From assembly GCF_005280585.1 (NCBI RefSeq), contig NZ_SZVO01000002.1:195005-259004 (forward strand): a DNA stretch of 64,000 nucleotides, in the 5' to 3' direction. Below, in pieces: positions 44,918 to 54,185 of this stretch (its first letter is position 1; each line of letters begins with the position of its first letter). The notes below the pieces were generated by a model. It was not told where the DNA came from. It did not search any database and was given only the letters and a program-made list of their open reading frames with translations. The DNA comes from Dyadobacter frigoris (lineage in GTDB: Bacteria; Bacteroidota; Bacteroidia; Cytophagales; Spirosomataceae). A program made the position numbers and the translations under genes.

Positions 44918-46078
44918 ATGGACATCTCTTATATTCTGAATGAACTAGGTGAAGACCGCAGCCAGTATTTTAATGCGGTGGCACCTCCGATCGTTCAGAC
45001 GAGTAATTTTGCATTTGATACTTTTGAAGAGTTAAGAAATGCTTTTGCCAACGAAGATTCAAATTTTCTTTATTCCCGCGGAAATAATCCTACCGTTGAT
45101 ATTTTAAGTAAAAAACTGGCAGCACTGGATGGTGCAGAAGATGCTTTGGTTTTTAACAGTGGCGCGTCAGCGATTTATTGCTCTGTGATGGCCAATGTCA
45201 AGTCGGGCGATCATATTATTTCTGTTCAAAAACCATACAGCTGGGCAACGCGTTTGTTTGATAATATTCTGCCGCGTTTCGGTGTGCAAACTACTTATAT
45301 TGACGGTACTAAAATTGAAAATTTCGAAAATGCGATTCGACCTGAAACCACCGTTATTTATCTTGAAACACCCAATACACTGACTTATGAATTACAGGAT
45401 TTAAAAGCAGTAGCCGACCTGGCCAAAAGTCGAGGGATAATTACCATTGTGGATAACAGTTACTGCACACCGCTATACCAGCAACCACTTGCTTTGGGAA
45501 TCGATCTCAGCCTGCAATCCGGCACGAAATATCTGGGCGGACACAGTGATGTACTTGCCGGTGTGCTTACAGGCTCAAAAGAAATGCTTAAAAGAATATT
45601 TAATGAGCAATTATTAAATACCGGATCCGGCATTTCTCCATTTAATGCCTGGCTGATTTTACGAGGATTGAGAACATTGCCGATGAGGCTTGAACATATT
45701 TCAAAATCCACACGGAAAGTAATTGACCATCTTAAAAATCATCCCAAAATTGAAAAGATAATTTTCCCTTTTGATGAAGATTTTCCGCAACTGGAACTAG
45801 CACACAGACAAATGTCCGGAGCGTGCGGACTTTTTACAATTTTATTAAAAGCCAATACACTTGATCAGATTGAGTTGTTTACTTATTCGCTGAAACATTT
45901 TTTGGTAGCAGTTTCCTGGGGCGGACATGAGTCCCTTATTATGCCGCAAGCCGCCGCACTGAAACCCGAAATTTTTGATGCAAACAACGAAAGCCACCGT
46001 TTGGCACGTATTTATATTGGTTTTGAAGATCCTGATTATCTTATCAAAGACTTTGAACAGGCGTTGGAAGTATTGTAA
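44918..46078 (+). CDS. Cys/Met metabolism PLP-dependent trans-sulfuration enzyme
   Basis: A 386-residue fold-type I enzyme of the cystathionine gamma-synthase / methionine gamma-lyase family. PLP-binding Lys204 sits in SLQSGTKYLGGHSDVLAG; Asp179 in TIVDNSYCTP binds the pyridine nitrogen; YSRGNNPTVDILSKKLAALDGAEDALVFNSGASA matches the N-terminal half. Family members make or break C-S bonds (cystathionine synthase, cystathionine beta- or gamma-lyase, methionine gamma-lyase), and the sequence does not tell me which. It follows the App1 gene by 10 bases although no metabolic link between the two is obvious. Confidence 0.9.
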   Translation: MDISYILNELGEDRSQYFNAVAPPIVQTSNFAFDTFEELRNAFANEDSNFLYSRGNNPTVDILSKKLAALDGAEDALVFNSGASAIYCSVMANVKSGDHIISVQKPYSWATRLFDNILPRFGVQTTYIDGTKIENFENAIRPETTVIYLETPNTLTYELQDLKAVADLAKSRGIITIVDNSYCTPLYQQPLALGIDLSLQSGTKYLGGHSDVLAGVLTGSKEMLKRIFNEQLLNTGSGISPFNAWLILRGLRTLPMRLEHISKSTRKVIDHLKNHPKIEKIIFPFDEDFPQLELAHRQMSGACGLFTILLKANTLDQIELFTYSLKHFLVAVSWGGHESLIMPQAAALKPEIFDANNESHRLARIYIGFEDPDYLIKDFEQALEVL

Positions 46079-46152
46079 TAAAACATCAGATTGCCGGAAA
46101 ATCGATATTACCCGTAACTTACTGCTCAAATAATGAAATTACCTGATACTAA

Positions 46153-46839
46153 ATGAAAACTATACTCATTGTCGAAGACGACAGGCGTATTGCCCAAAAT
46201 ATTTACCGTGGATTGCATGCTGAAAATTTCGAAGCGGAAATTGCATATGATGGTATCACAGGTAAAAATCTGGCTTTAAGTAAAAAGTTTGATCTTATTT
46301 TACTTGATGTAAACCTCCCCGGATTGAAAGGTTATGACGTCTGTCAACAAATCCGGGTTTACAAACCTTCGATCCCAATCATTATGCTGACCGCTTATGG
46401 TGAAATTGAAGATAAAGTTGAAGGTTTGAATAAGGGAGCGAACGATTATATCGTTAAACCTTTTGATTTCAGGGAACTCATGGCCCGAATCAACGCGGCG
46501 TTACGGGTTTCGGAACTGAATAATCCGGAAACAGAAAACCAGACTTTACGTATCGCAGATCTTGAATTAAACGTTGGTACAAAGGAAGTTATCCGCGCAG
46601 GAAAATCCATTGAACTGACGGCAAAAGAATTTGCTTTGCTTGAATATTTTCTTCTGCACCGGGGTCGCGTTGTTTCAAAAATGGATTTGGCAGAACACGT
46701 CTGGCACCTGAATTTTGATCCGGGAACAAATGTTGTCGAAGTTTATATTAATTATTTACGCAAAAAAATTGACAAAAATTTCGATACCAAGCTGATCCAT
46801 ACCAGGCCAGGTTTGGGATATATTCTGAAAGAAGAATAA
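46153..46839 (+). CDS. OmpR/PhoB family response regulator (metal-efflux associated)
   Basis: A 228-residue regulator with receiver (1-120) and winged-helix (about 130-226) domains. Acidic pocket Glu8-Asp9-Asp10, phospho-acceptor Asp52 (LILLDVNLPG), conserved Thr79 (MLTAYG) and Lys in VKPFDF are visible. The DNA-binding domain shows the usual ELTAKEFALLEYFLLHRGRVVSK and VVEVYINYLRKKID. It is followed by its kinase gene after 52 bases, then CzcC, CzcB and CzcA genes, the standard order of a metal-responsive two-component system with its efflux pump. Three TTCTAA repeats 11 bp apart before czcC are a likely binding site. Confidence 0.93.
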   Translation: MKTILIVEDDRRIAQNIYRGLHAENFEAEIAYDGITGKNLALSKKFDLILLDVNLPGLKGYDVCQQIRVYKPSIPIIMLTAYGEIEDKVEGLNKGANDYIVKPFDFRELMARINAALRVSELNNPETENQTLRIADLELNVGTKEVIRAGKSIELTAKEFALLEYFLLHRGRVVSKMDLAEHVWHLNFDPGTNVVEVYINYLRKKIDKNFDTKLIHTRPGLGYILKEE

Positions 46840-46891
46840 CGTTTAGAAATAGCCAAATTCAATTCTGCCATTCCTTGAAATATTATTATCA

Positions 46892-48259
46892 GTGAAAATA
46901 AAAGACCGGATCGCCCTGCAATTCACCTTAATGGTAGCTGTAATATTATTTCTTTTTTCAATAGCAATTTACAGTTTATCAGCACGATACCGCCAGGAGG
47001 AATTCTATGACCGGTTAAAAAGTAAGGCGCAGACAACATGCCGGCTTCTGGTAAAAGTAAAAGGTATTGATAAAGACCTTCTCCGGACGATTGATAAAAA
47101 CACACTTTCAGAAATGTTTGATGAAAAGGTGTTGATTTTCAATATGAAAGACGAGCTTTTATATTCCAGTGTTGATGATAAACTCATAACCTATCATTCC
47201 AAATTGCTTAAAGAAGTCAGAGCAAATAAGGAAATGGAATTTTTGCAGGATGATAGTGAAACCATCGGTTTGCTTTATGAAGAAGGTGACGAACCGCTCG
47301 TAGTGCTGGCATCCGCTTTTGATAAATTTGGACGCAGCAAGCTCGATAATCTTTTACAAATCCTTGCCTGGGGGCTTGTCGGCGGAATCGGATTAACCGT
47401 TGCACTTGGCATTTATTTTGCCAGCAACTCATTGAAACCCATTAGTTTGATCAATCAGCAGGTTTCTCAGATCACAGCGCACAATCTTGCACAAAAGCTG
47501 GATGAAGGAAACCGGAAAGATGAAATTGCACAGCTTGCAATAAATTTCAATACCGTACTTGACCGGCTCAATAAGGCTTTTGAACAACAAAAAAGTTTTG
47601 TCTCGCACGCTTCTCACGAACTGCGAACGCCCTTGGCTGCATTAAAATCGGAAATTCAGCTCGGCCAGCGTTTCACAAAAAACAACCCGGAACTGGAAGA
47701 AGTTTTTGAAAATTTATTTTCAGATACGGAAAGGCTGATCAGTATTACAAATAATCTGCTTTTCTTGGCCCGCTCCATTGAAAATATGGGCAATATGAAG
47801 TCAACTTCGGTCCGGATTGAAGACATTACTTTTCTGGCCAAGGAAGAAATCCTTTCATCTTTCCCAAATTATAACATCCTGATCGACTATATTTCAATCC
47901 CCGAAAACGAAAATGATACCGTTATTGACGGCAATGAAGAATTGCTGAAACGTGTACTTCTAAACCTGATTGATAATGCCTGCAAATATTCTTCCAATAA
48001 TACGGCGCGGGTATTGATAGATACAAATGAAACGGATTGTTTTGTCAAAGTAATAGATGAGGGAATCGGTATCAGTCAGGAAGATATCCCTTATCTCTTT
48101 GACCCGTTTTACCGGTCATCGCATACCAGTGAAGTTCCTGGTTTCGGGATCGGCCTTTCCATTTGCCAACGCATTATTGACCTGCACCATGGTACCATAA
48201 CCGTGACTAGTGAACTGGGAAAAGGCAGTGAATTCCAGGTCAGTCTGAAGCACATTTAG
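46892..48259 (+). CDS. Membrane histidine kinase of the metal-efflux two-component system
   Basis: A 455-residue classical sensor kinase; the start is GTG at 46892, directly before the first membrane helix (about 13-31). A periplasmic loop of about 120 residues, the second helix (about 155-175), HAMP (about 176-228), HisKA with phospho-His242 (SHASHELRTPLAAL), and an HATPase domain (NLIDNACKYSSNN, then DEGIGI, FYRSSHTSEVPGFGIGL) follow in order. The layout equals that of CusS/CzcS kinases that sense periplasmic metal. No clear metal-binding His or Met cluster is seen in the loop, so the cation is not inferred from it. Confidence 0.92.
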   Translation: MKIKDRIALQFTLMVAVILFLFSIAIYSLSARYRQEEFYDRLKSKAQTTCRLLVKVKGIDKDLLRTIDKNTLSEMFDEKVLIFNMKDELLYSSVDDKLITYHSKLLKEVRANKEMEFLQDDSETIGLLYEEGDEPLVVLASAFDKFGRSKLDNLLQILAWGLVGGIGLTVALGIYFASNSLKPISLINQQVSQITAHNLAQKLDEGNRKDEIAQLAINFNTVLDRLNKAFEQQKSFVSHASHELRTPLAALKSEIQLGQRFTKNNPELEEVFENLFSDTERLISITNNLLFLARSIENMGNMKSTSVRIEDITFLAKEEILSSFPNYNILIDYISIPENENDTVIDGNEELLKRVLLNLIDNACKYSSNNTARVLIDTNETDCFVKVIDEGIGISQEDIPYLFDPFYRSSHTSEVPGFGIGLSICQRIIDLHHGTITVTSELGKGSEFQVSLKHI

Positions 48260-48261
48260 CA

Positions 48262-48289
48262 TTCTAATTTTTTTCTAAGGTTATTCTAA
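48262..48289 (+). promoter_or_regulatory. Triple TTCTAA direct repeat, candidate response-regulator site
   Basis: TTCTAA occurs at 48262-48267, 48273-48278 and 48284-48289, an exact 11-base period; a degenerate fourth unit (CTGTAA) follows at 48295. Tandem direct repeats at 10-11 bp are the known binding pattern of OmpR/PhoB-type regulators, and such a regulator is encoded 1.4 kb upstream. The block ends 50 bases before the czcC start. Confidence 0.65.
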
Positions 48290-48339
48290 GCCTCCTGTAA
48301 TACCCAGTGACGAATATCGCATCTTTCTAAAATGGAATT

Positions 48340-49587
48340 ATGCGAACTTACTTCACCGTACTCTTACTTTTTTTTACCATCAGTTTACGAGCCCAGGATA
48401 CACTCCGGCTCACGATCCGGCAAGCGGACAGCATTTTCTTACAAAAAAACCTTGAAATTTTAGCGGAAAAATATCAGATCGATATTTCCAAATCTCAGGA
48501 AATTCAGGATAAACTTTGGGCTAATCCTACACTTTCGCTTGAATTGAGTGCCTACAATCACTCACGCGGAGCGTTTGACGTGGGTCGTCAGGGTCAAAAA
48601 GCAGTTACGATCCAGCAGTTAATTACTACTGCCGGAAAAAGGAACAAGCGTGTGGCACTGGACATGGAATCTACCAGAAAAACGGAATTCCAATTTTATG
48701 ATTTGATAAGAACACTAAAATTTGAGCTACGCGAAATGTTCTTTGAAACATATTACCTAAGCCAGACCATTGCGCTTTATGACACTCAAATTGCAACCTT
48801 AAAGACTACGGTTACCGCTTTTGACAAAGAATACAACCGCCAGAATATTTCCCTTAAAGAAGTGGTTCGTTTAAAAGCACTTCTTTTCCAGCTTACCAAC
48901 GACAGGGCAAATATTGTTTTTGAACTGTCAGATAATCAGCGTGATCTACGTACTCTGCTCAATGCTGAAATTCCTGTAAAGCCAGTTGTAGACAGTTCTG
49001 ATATCAGCCGCTACCAGCTGAGAAATTATAATTTGGCACTTTTAAAGGACAGAGCTTTACAAAGCCGGTCTGATTTAAAAGTGGCAGAATCTGCAACCAA
49101 ACAGTCAGAATTAAACTACACACTACAAAAGTCACTTGCTGTTCCCGATTTACAGATTGGCGGAATTTATGACCAGGCAAGTAATTATGTCAACAATTAT
49201 TTTGGGATCAACCTCGCTATGAACTTGCCGTTTTTCAACCGAAATCAAGGAAATATCCGCGCCGCGAAAAGCACCATCAGTTATTTCAAAGCAGCAGAAA
49301 TGGCAAAGCAGAACAGCATCAATAACGAAGTAGATGCTGCGCTTCAGAAAGTAGTCGTGGCGGAGAAAGCCTATAAAGGCGTTGAAAGCCACTTTACCGA
49401 CCAGTTTGTATTACTGAGCAAAGGATTCTATGACAATTTCCAAAAACGGAATATTACCCTGCTTGAATTTATTGACTTCATAGAAACCTACAACGAAAGT
49501 ATCAAAGAGTATAACCGGTTACAGGCTGACCGGATAAAGGTATATGAAGAGCTCAATTTCGTAGTTGGCGAAGAGCTTTTTAATTAA
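48340..49587 (+). CDS. czcC: TolC family outer membrane efflux protein, CzcC-like
   Basis: A 415-residue outer-membrane factor with a signal peptide of about 19 residues (MRTYFTVLLLFFTISLRA). The body is helical with the repeated heptad-like pattern of the TolC barrel-and-tunnel fold (for example AVTIQQLITTAGKRNKRVALDM near 88-109), which in the Czc group is a conserved lead into the first coiled-coil. It would form the exit duct for the CzcB-CzcA pump encoded next. Symbols czcC, czcB and czcA are given by family, not by proven cation specificity. Confidence 0.9.
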   Translation: MRTYFTVLLLFFTISLRAQDTLRLTIRQADSIFLQKNLEILAEKYQIDISKSQEIQDKLWANPTLSLELSAYNHSRGAFDVGRQGQKAVTIQQLITTAGKRNKRVALDMESTRKTEFQFYDLIRTLKFELREMFFETYYLSQTIALYDTQIATLKTTVTAFDKEYNRQNISLKEVVRLKALLFQLTNDRANIVFELSDNQRDLRTLLNAEIPVKPVVDSSDISRYQLRNYNLALLKDRALQSRSDLKVAESATKQSELNYTLQKSLAVPDLQIGGIYDQASNYVNNYFGINLAMNLPFFNRNQGNIRAAKSTISYFKAAEMAKQNSINNEVDAALQKVVVAEKAYKGVESHFTDQFVLLSKGFYDNFQKRNITLLEFIDFIETYNESIKEYNRLQADRIKVYEELNFVVGEELFN

Positions 49588-49618
49588 TAAACGAATTCAA
49601 TTTCTTACATACTTACGG

Positions 49619-50764
49619 ATGAAAGCTGAAACAAAGCAATTAGATCTATCAATTATCGGCAAAAGGCCAGGCGCGGGGAAAAATTTAGTTTACGTATGTT
49701 CACTGGCTTTGATAAGTCTATGGTTTTCTTCTTGTCACAAAGCAGAAGAAAAACAGGAAGAATCAAAAGCATTTATGCTGTCTGATACGATGATGAGCCG
49801 TATTACATTGGATACTGTCAAAACAGAAATTGTGCGCAATGAATTAACCCTTGTCGGAAAAGTTGTACCTGACGAAAACCAGGTTATCAAAATTTTCCCA
49901 TTGGTTGGGGGTAATGTGGAAGATGTAAACGTAGAACTTGGAGATAATGTAAAAAAAGGGCAGAAACTAGCGACCATCCGTTCTGGCGAAGTTGCTGATT
50001 TTGATCGTCAGATGATCCAGGCTCAGTCAGATTTGCTGATTGCTCAGAAAAATCTTTCCTCAACAGAAGATTTGTATGAAAGCAAACTGGTTCCGGAAAG
50101 AGACGCCATTACGGCCAGACAAATGGTGGATAAAGCACAGGCAGAAGTGAGCCGGATGAAAGAAATTTTTTCAATCTATGGTTTGAGCAAATCAACCAAC
50201 TATACTGTAAAATCACCGATCAGTGGTTTTATTATTTCAAAAAATGTAAACCGTGGTATGCAGCTTCGTTCTGATAATTCAGAAGCCTTGTTCACGGTCG
50301 GGCAAATTGCCGATGTTTGGGTTTTGGCTAACGTAAATGAAAGCGATATTCCACGGATTAAAGTTGGAATGAGCGCAGATGTGCGGACGATCAGTTTTCC
50401 CGATCAGATTTTCAAAGGAAAAGTTGATAAAATATATAATGTGCTTGACCCTGAATCAAAAGCAATGCAAATCCGTATCCAGCTAACAAACGTCGGCTTT
50501 AAACTTAAACCGGAGATGCACGCAACAGTCAGTCTGAATTTTGAAGAAACCGACAGAATGCAAGCCATCCCCTCCCAGTCTATCATTTTTGACCGAAGCA
50601 AAAACTGGGTGATGATATTCCACAGCCGTTCAAAAATTGAAACACGTCCCGTGGAAGTATATCGTACACTAGCTAATCGTGCTTACATCAAAAGCGGGTT
50701 AAAGGACGGAGAAAAAGTCATTTCCAAAAATCAACTATTGGTTTACGATGCGCTTAATGATTGA
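49619..50764 (+). CDS. czcB: RND efflux periplasmic adaptor, CzcB-like lipoprotein
   Basis: A 381-residue membrane-fusion protein starting at ATG 49619; the in-frame start at 49565 overlaps czcC and is less likely. After a charged leader, a hydrophobic segment ends LWFSSC with the probable lipidated Cys at residue 39. The adaptor domains follow: a lipoyl half (GNVEDVNVELGDNVKKGQKLATI, about 100-122), a helical hairpin, the second half (YTVKSPISGFIISKNVNRGMQL) and a beta-barrel with VLANVNESDIPRIKVGM. No His-rich metal-binding N-terminal stretch of the classical CzcB type is seen. It lies 31 bases after czcC. Confidence 0.9.
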   Translation: MKAETKQLDLSIIGKRPGAGKNLVYVCSLALISLWFSSCHKAEEKQEESKAFMLSDTMMSRITLDTVKTEIVRNELTLVGKVVPDENQVIKIFPLVGGNVEDVNVELGDNVKKGQKLATIRSGEVADFDRQMIQAQSDLLIAQKNLSSTEDLYESKLVPERDAITARQMVDKAQAEVSRMKEIFSIYGLSKSTNYTVKSPISGFIISKNVNRGMQLRSDNSEALFTVGQIADVWVLANVNESDIPRIKVGMSADVRTISFPDQIFKGKVDKIYNVLDPESKAMQIRIQLTNVGFKLKPEMHATVSLNFEETDRMQAIPSQSIIFDRSKNWVMIFHSRSKIETRPVEVYRTLANRAYIKSGLKDGEKVISKNQLLVYDALND

Positions 50765-50769
50765 ATTTT

Positions 50770-50828
50770 GAATGTGAGAATGATTGGATGAATCGCTGAT
50801 TCAATCTTTTTCCCTCATTCTCCCATTC
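50770..50828 (+). other. Long imperfect hairpin between czcB and czcA
   Basis: GAATGTGAGAATGA at 50770-50783 pairs with 50815-50828 at 13 of 14 positions, and TGAATC (50789-50794) pairs with GATTCA (50798-50803) around a 3-base loop; a purine-pyrimidine bulge lies on the right side. It fills most of the 109-base gap inside the efflux operon. It could be an RNA processing or stability element setting the ratio of adaptor to pump. Confidence 0.5.
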
Positions 50829-50873
50829 TATCATTAAAGATGTGCGTTATCCCATTCAAAATCTGATTTCTCA

Positions 50874-53800
50874 ATGAATAAATTTATCAGGGGAATTGTT
50901 GGTTTTTCCCTTAAAAACCGATTCTTCATATTTTTCATGACTGCCTTGCTCATTGTGGCGGGAATAGTCAGTTATCGTGAAACGCCGTTAGAGGCCTTTC
51001 CCGATGTTACCAATACCCAGATTATTATCGTAACCCAATGGAATGGCCGAAGTGCTGAGGAAATCGAAAGGTTTGTGACAGTGCCAATTGAGGTAGCGAT
51101 GAACTCGGTTCAGCAAAAAACAAACGTGCGTAGCACAACCATGTTCGGGCTGAGTATTATCAAAATCATTTTCGACGATAATGTAGAAGATTTTTTTGCA
51201 CGGCAGCAAGTCAATAACCTGCTCCGGAATATATCATTGCCCGAAGGCGTCGAACCCGATGTGCAGCCTCCATATGGGCCAACAGGTGAAATTTTCCGTT
51301 TTACGCTTAAAAGTAAAGATCGTGACAGCCGGGAATTGCTGACATTACACAACTGGGTAATTGATCGCCAGCTGAGAAGTATTCCGGGGGTTGCTGATGT
51401 GGTCGCTTTTGGCGGCCGTCAGAAAATATATGAAGTGCAGGTTAATCCTACGAAACTTGTAAAATATAATATTACGCCCCTTGAAGTTTATCAGGCAGTA
51501 ACAAAAAGTAATGTTAATGTAGGTGGGGATGTGATTGAAAAAAACGGACAGGCTTATGTTGTTCGTGGAATTGGTTTGTTGAATTCCATTCCGGACATTG
51601 AGAATATCATTGTTGAATACGTAAAAGATTACCCCGTTTTGGTCAGAGACGTAGCTGATGTGAAAGAATCGGATATGCCACGCGTTGGACAGGTAGGGCT
51701 GGATGGGAATGACGACGTTGTTGAAGGTATTGTTGTTCAAAGAAAAGGCGAAAATCCCAGCGAAGTATTGGCTCGTATAAAGGACAAAGTGGAAGAACTC
51801 AACACCAAAATTCTTCCTCCTGACGTGAAAATGGTTACTTTTTATGACCGCGACAATCTTATAGAATTTTGTGCTCATACCGTAAAACACAACCTGATCG
51901 AAGGAATTGTTTTCGTAACGGTGATTGTGTTTCTCTTTATGGCCGATTGGAGAACAACGATTATTGTATCGATCATTATCCCGCTGGCTCTTTTATTCGC
52001 ATTTATGTGCCTAAAAATGAGAGGCATGTCTGCCAACCTCTTATCAATGGGCGCCATAGATTTCGGTATTATTATTGATGGAGCGGTGGTAATGGTCGAG
52101 GGTATTTTTGTATCTCTGGATCACCTCGCCCATAAAAACGGAATGGAACGTTATAACAAACTTTCCAAACTGGGTTTGATCAAAAAGACAGGCGGTGAAT
52201 TGGGAAAAGCTATTTTCTTTTCCAAATTGATCATCATCACAGCGCTTATCCCGATTTTCAGTTTTCAAAAAGTTGAAGGAAAAATGTTTACGCCACTGGC
52301 ATATACATTAGGTTTCGCTCTATTGGGAGCCCTGCTTTATACACTAACTTTGGTTCCGGTTTTGTGCTCATTCCTGCTTAATAAAAATGTAAGGGAAAAG
52401 AGCAATCCAATTGTACGGTTCTTTGACAACGCCGTTATCAAAGGTTTTAATTTCTGTTATGCACGCAAGAAAATCAGTGTTCTTATTGCCGGCATTTTCC
52501 TTGGGGTAAGTTTATTTTCATCCACTTTTCTGGGTTCTGAATTTCTTCCTGCGCTGAATGAAGGTGCACTATGGGTTGAAGCGAAACTTCCTATGAGCAG
52601 CTCGTTAAGTGAAACCATTAAAATGGTGCACATACTTCGCTCCAAGCTAAATGAATTTCCTGAAGTAAATGGAGTTTTATCTCAAACTGGACGTTCCAAC
52701 GATGGTACCGATCCATCCGGATTTTATTATGTTCAGATGCAGGTTAACTTAAAACCTAAGGAAGAATGGACGAGAAATATAAGTCAGGATGATCTGATTG
52801 AAGAAATGGATACCAAACTGAAACAATTTCAGGGTATTAATTATAACTATTCCCAACCTATTATTGATAACGTAGCCGAGGCTGTGGCGGGAATGAACGC
52901 AAGTAATGCCGTAAAAATTTATGGAGATGACCTTGAAACACTGAACGTCAAGGCAAACCAGGTTTTGGAAGCAATTAAAGATGTTCCGGGAATCAAGGAT
53001 GTTGGTATTTTGCGGAATATAGGTCAGCCCGAAATCAGTGTTATTCTTCATGATCACCTGATGGCTCAATATGGCGTAAGTACTGGTGACGTGCAGGCTG
53101 TTATTGAAATGGCTATCGGTGGAAAAACGGCATCGATTTTGTATGAAGGCGAACGCAAATTTGATATCCGCTTACGTTACGAACAACAATACAGACGTGA
53201 TGTAAATGATATCCAACAACTTATGGTGCCAACTTTATCGGGTGGAAAAATCCCTTTGAAAGAGATTTCATCTATCCGGACCGTAACCGGGCCAGCATTT
53301 GTTTACCGTGACAACAACAAACGTTTTATTGGTGTAAAATTCTCAGTTCGCGAACGTGACCTGGGAAGTACAATCGCGGATGCGCAAAGTCGTGTAAAAC
53401 CTTTATTAAATTCATTACCAAAAGGTTATTCGGTAAGCTGGTCCGGAGAATTTGAAAACCAGGTTCGTGCTACTGCCCGTTTAGGTCAGGTTGTACCAAT
53501 CAGTCTCATTGGTATTTTCATTCTGCTTTTCATTATGTTCAGTAATGCAAAAGATGCCGGTTTGGTTTTGGTTAACGTTCCATTTGCACTGATCGGCGGA
53601 ATTTTAGCACTTCATGCAACGCATATGAATTTCGGGATTTCGGCGGGTGTGGGTTTTATCGCACTCTTCGGGTTATGCGTCCAGAACGGGGTAATCCTGA
53701 TTTCAGTCTTTAATAAAAATCTTGCAGCCCATATGCCTCTTGACGATGCCATTCGAGAGGGTGTCAAGTCAAGAATCCGGCCGGTAGTCATGACCGCACT

Positions 53801-53978
53801 TATGGCTGCCATTGGGCTGCTCCCGGCTGCTACTTCAACCGGTATCGGATCGGAAACACAAAAACCGCTGGCGATTGTAGTAATCGGAGGATTAATTACG
53901 GCGACGGTTTTAACGCTATTGATTTTCCCAATCATTTACGGGTTCTTCAATAAAAAGAAACAGCCAGCACATTCCTGA
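50874..53978 (+). CDS. czcA: Heavy-metal efflux RND pump, CzcA-like
   Basis: A 1034-residue inner-membrane RND transporter of the heavy-metal group. The membrane-helix motif DFGIIIDGAVVMVE gives Asp396, Asp402 and Glu409, with the same spacing as the proton-relay residues of Cupriavidus CzcA. Other landmarks: a start typical of the group (VGFSLKNRFFIFFMTALLI, ETPLEAFPDVTNTQI), two large periplasmic loops, and a second helix bundle from about 865 (GQVVPISLIGIFILLFIMF). The DGA version of the helix-4 motif suits divalent cations (Zn, Co, Cd, Ni) rather than Cu/Ag; this is an inference. It completes the tripartite pump with CzcC and CzcB. Confidence 0.94.
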   Translation: MNKFIRGIVGFSLKNRFFIFFMTALLIVAGIVSYRETPLEAFPDVTNTQIIIVTQWNGRSAEEIERFVTVPIEVAMNSVQQKTNVRSTTMFGLSIIKIIFDDNVEDFFARQQVNNLLRNISLPEGVEPDVQPPYGPTGEIFRFTLKSKDRDSRELLTLHNWVIDRQLRSIPGVADVVAFGGRQKIYEVQVNPTKLVKYNITPLEVYQAVTKSNVNVGGDVIEKNGQAYVVRGIGLLNSIPDIENIIVEYVKDYPVLVRDVADVKESDMPRVGQVGLDGNDDVVEGIVVQRKGENPSEVLARIKDKVEELNTKILPPDVKMVTFYDRDNLIEFCAHTVKHNLIEGIVFVTVIVFLFMADWRTTIIVSIIIPLALLFAFMCLKMRGMSANLLSMGAIDFGIIIDGAVVMVEGIFVSLDHLAHKNGMERYNKLSKLGLIKKTGGELGKAIFFSKLIIITALIPIFSFQKVEGKMFTPLAYTLGFALLGALLYTLTLVPVLCSFLLNKNVREKSNPIVRFFDNAVIKGFNFCYARKKISVLIAGIFLGVSLFSSTFLGSEFLPALNEGALWVEAKLPMSSSLSETIKMVHILRSKLNEFPEVNGVLSQTGRSNDGTDPSGFYYVQMQVNLKPKEEWTRNISQDDLIEEMDTKLKQFQGINYNYSQPIIDNVAEAVAGMNASNAVKIYGDDLETLNVKANQVLEAIKDVPGIKDVGILRNIGQPEISVILHDHLMAQYGVSTGDVQAVIEMAIGGKTASILYEGERKFDIRLRYEQQYRRDVNDIQQLMVPTLSGGKIPLKEISSIRTVTGPAFVYRDNNKRFIGVKFSVRERDLGSTIADAQSRVKPLLNSLPKGYSVSWSGEFENQVRATARLGQVVPISLIGIFILLFIMFSNAKDAGLVLVNVPFALIGGILALHATHMNFGISAGVGFIALFGLCVQNGVILISVFNKNLAAHMPLDDAIREGVKSRIRPVVMTALMAAIGLLPAATSTGIGSETQKPLAIVVIGGLITATVLTLLIFPIIYGFFNKKKQPAHS

Positions 53979-54000
53979 TATTATTTCAAACTCTCCTTTG

Positions 54001-54037
54001 TCCCCGCGCTGAATTTATTCGGAGCGGGGATTTTTTT
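54001..54037 (+). terminator. Terminator after czcA
   Basis: TCCCCGC at 54001-54007 pairs with GCGGGGA at 54024-54030 around a partly pairing 16-base loop, followed directly by seven T. It lies 22 bases after the czcA stop. Confidence 0.85.
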
Positions 54038-54065
54038 GTCTTTAAAATTCTCCCTTATTATTCCG

Positions 54066-54097
54066 CTGTACGTCGATAAAAAGTAACTGTACGTCGA
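54066..54097 (+). promoter_or_regulatory. Twin 11-bp direct repeat, candidate operator
   Basis: CTGTACGTCGA occurs exactly at 54066-54076 and 54087-54097, a 21-base period (two helical turns). A weak -7 element TATATCTG lies at 54128-54135, so the repeats fall upstream of the predicted start of the secreted-protein gene at 54186. Paired direct repeats about 21 bp apart are the pattern bound by LytTR regulators, one of which is encoded at 33810-34562; the link is an inference. Confidence 0.5.
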
Positions 54098-54185
54098 CAT
54101 TATAAATCATTTATTAAACAATTGGGTTATATCTGTGTCATACAATCAGAAAACACAGAAATTTAAATTATAAACATCAGAAATC

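Noticed and set aside
46079..46152. TTCTAA-type operator before the response regulator gene itself (autoregulation)
   Set aside because: No TTCTAA repeat is present in this gap.
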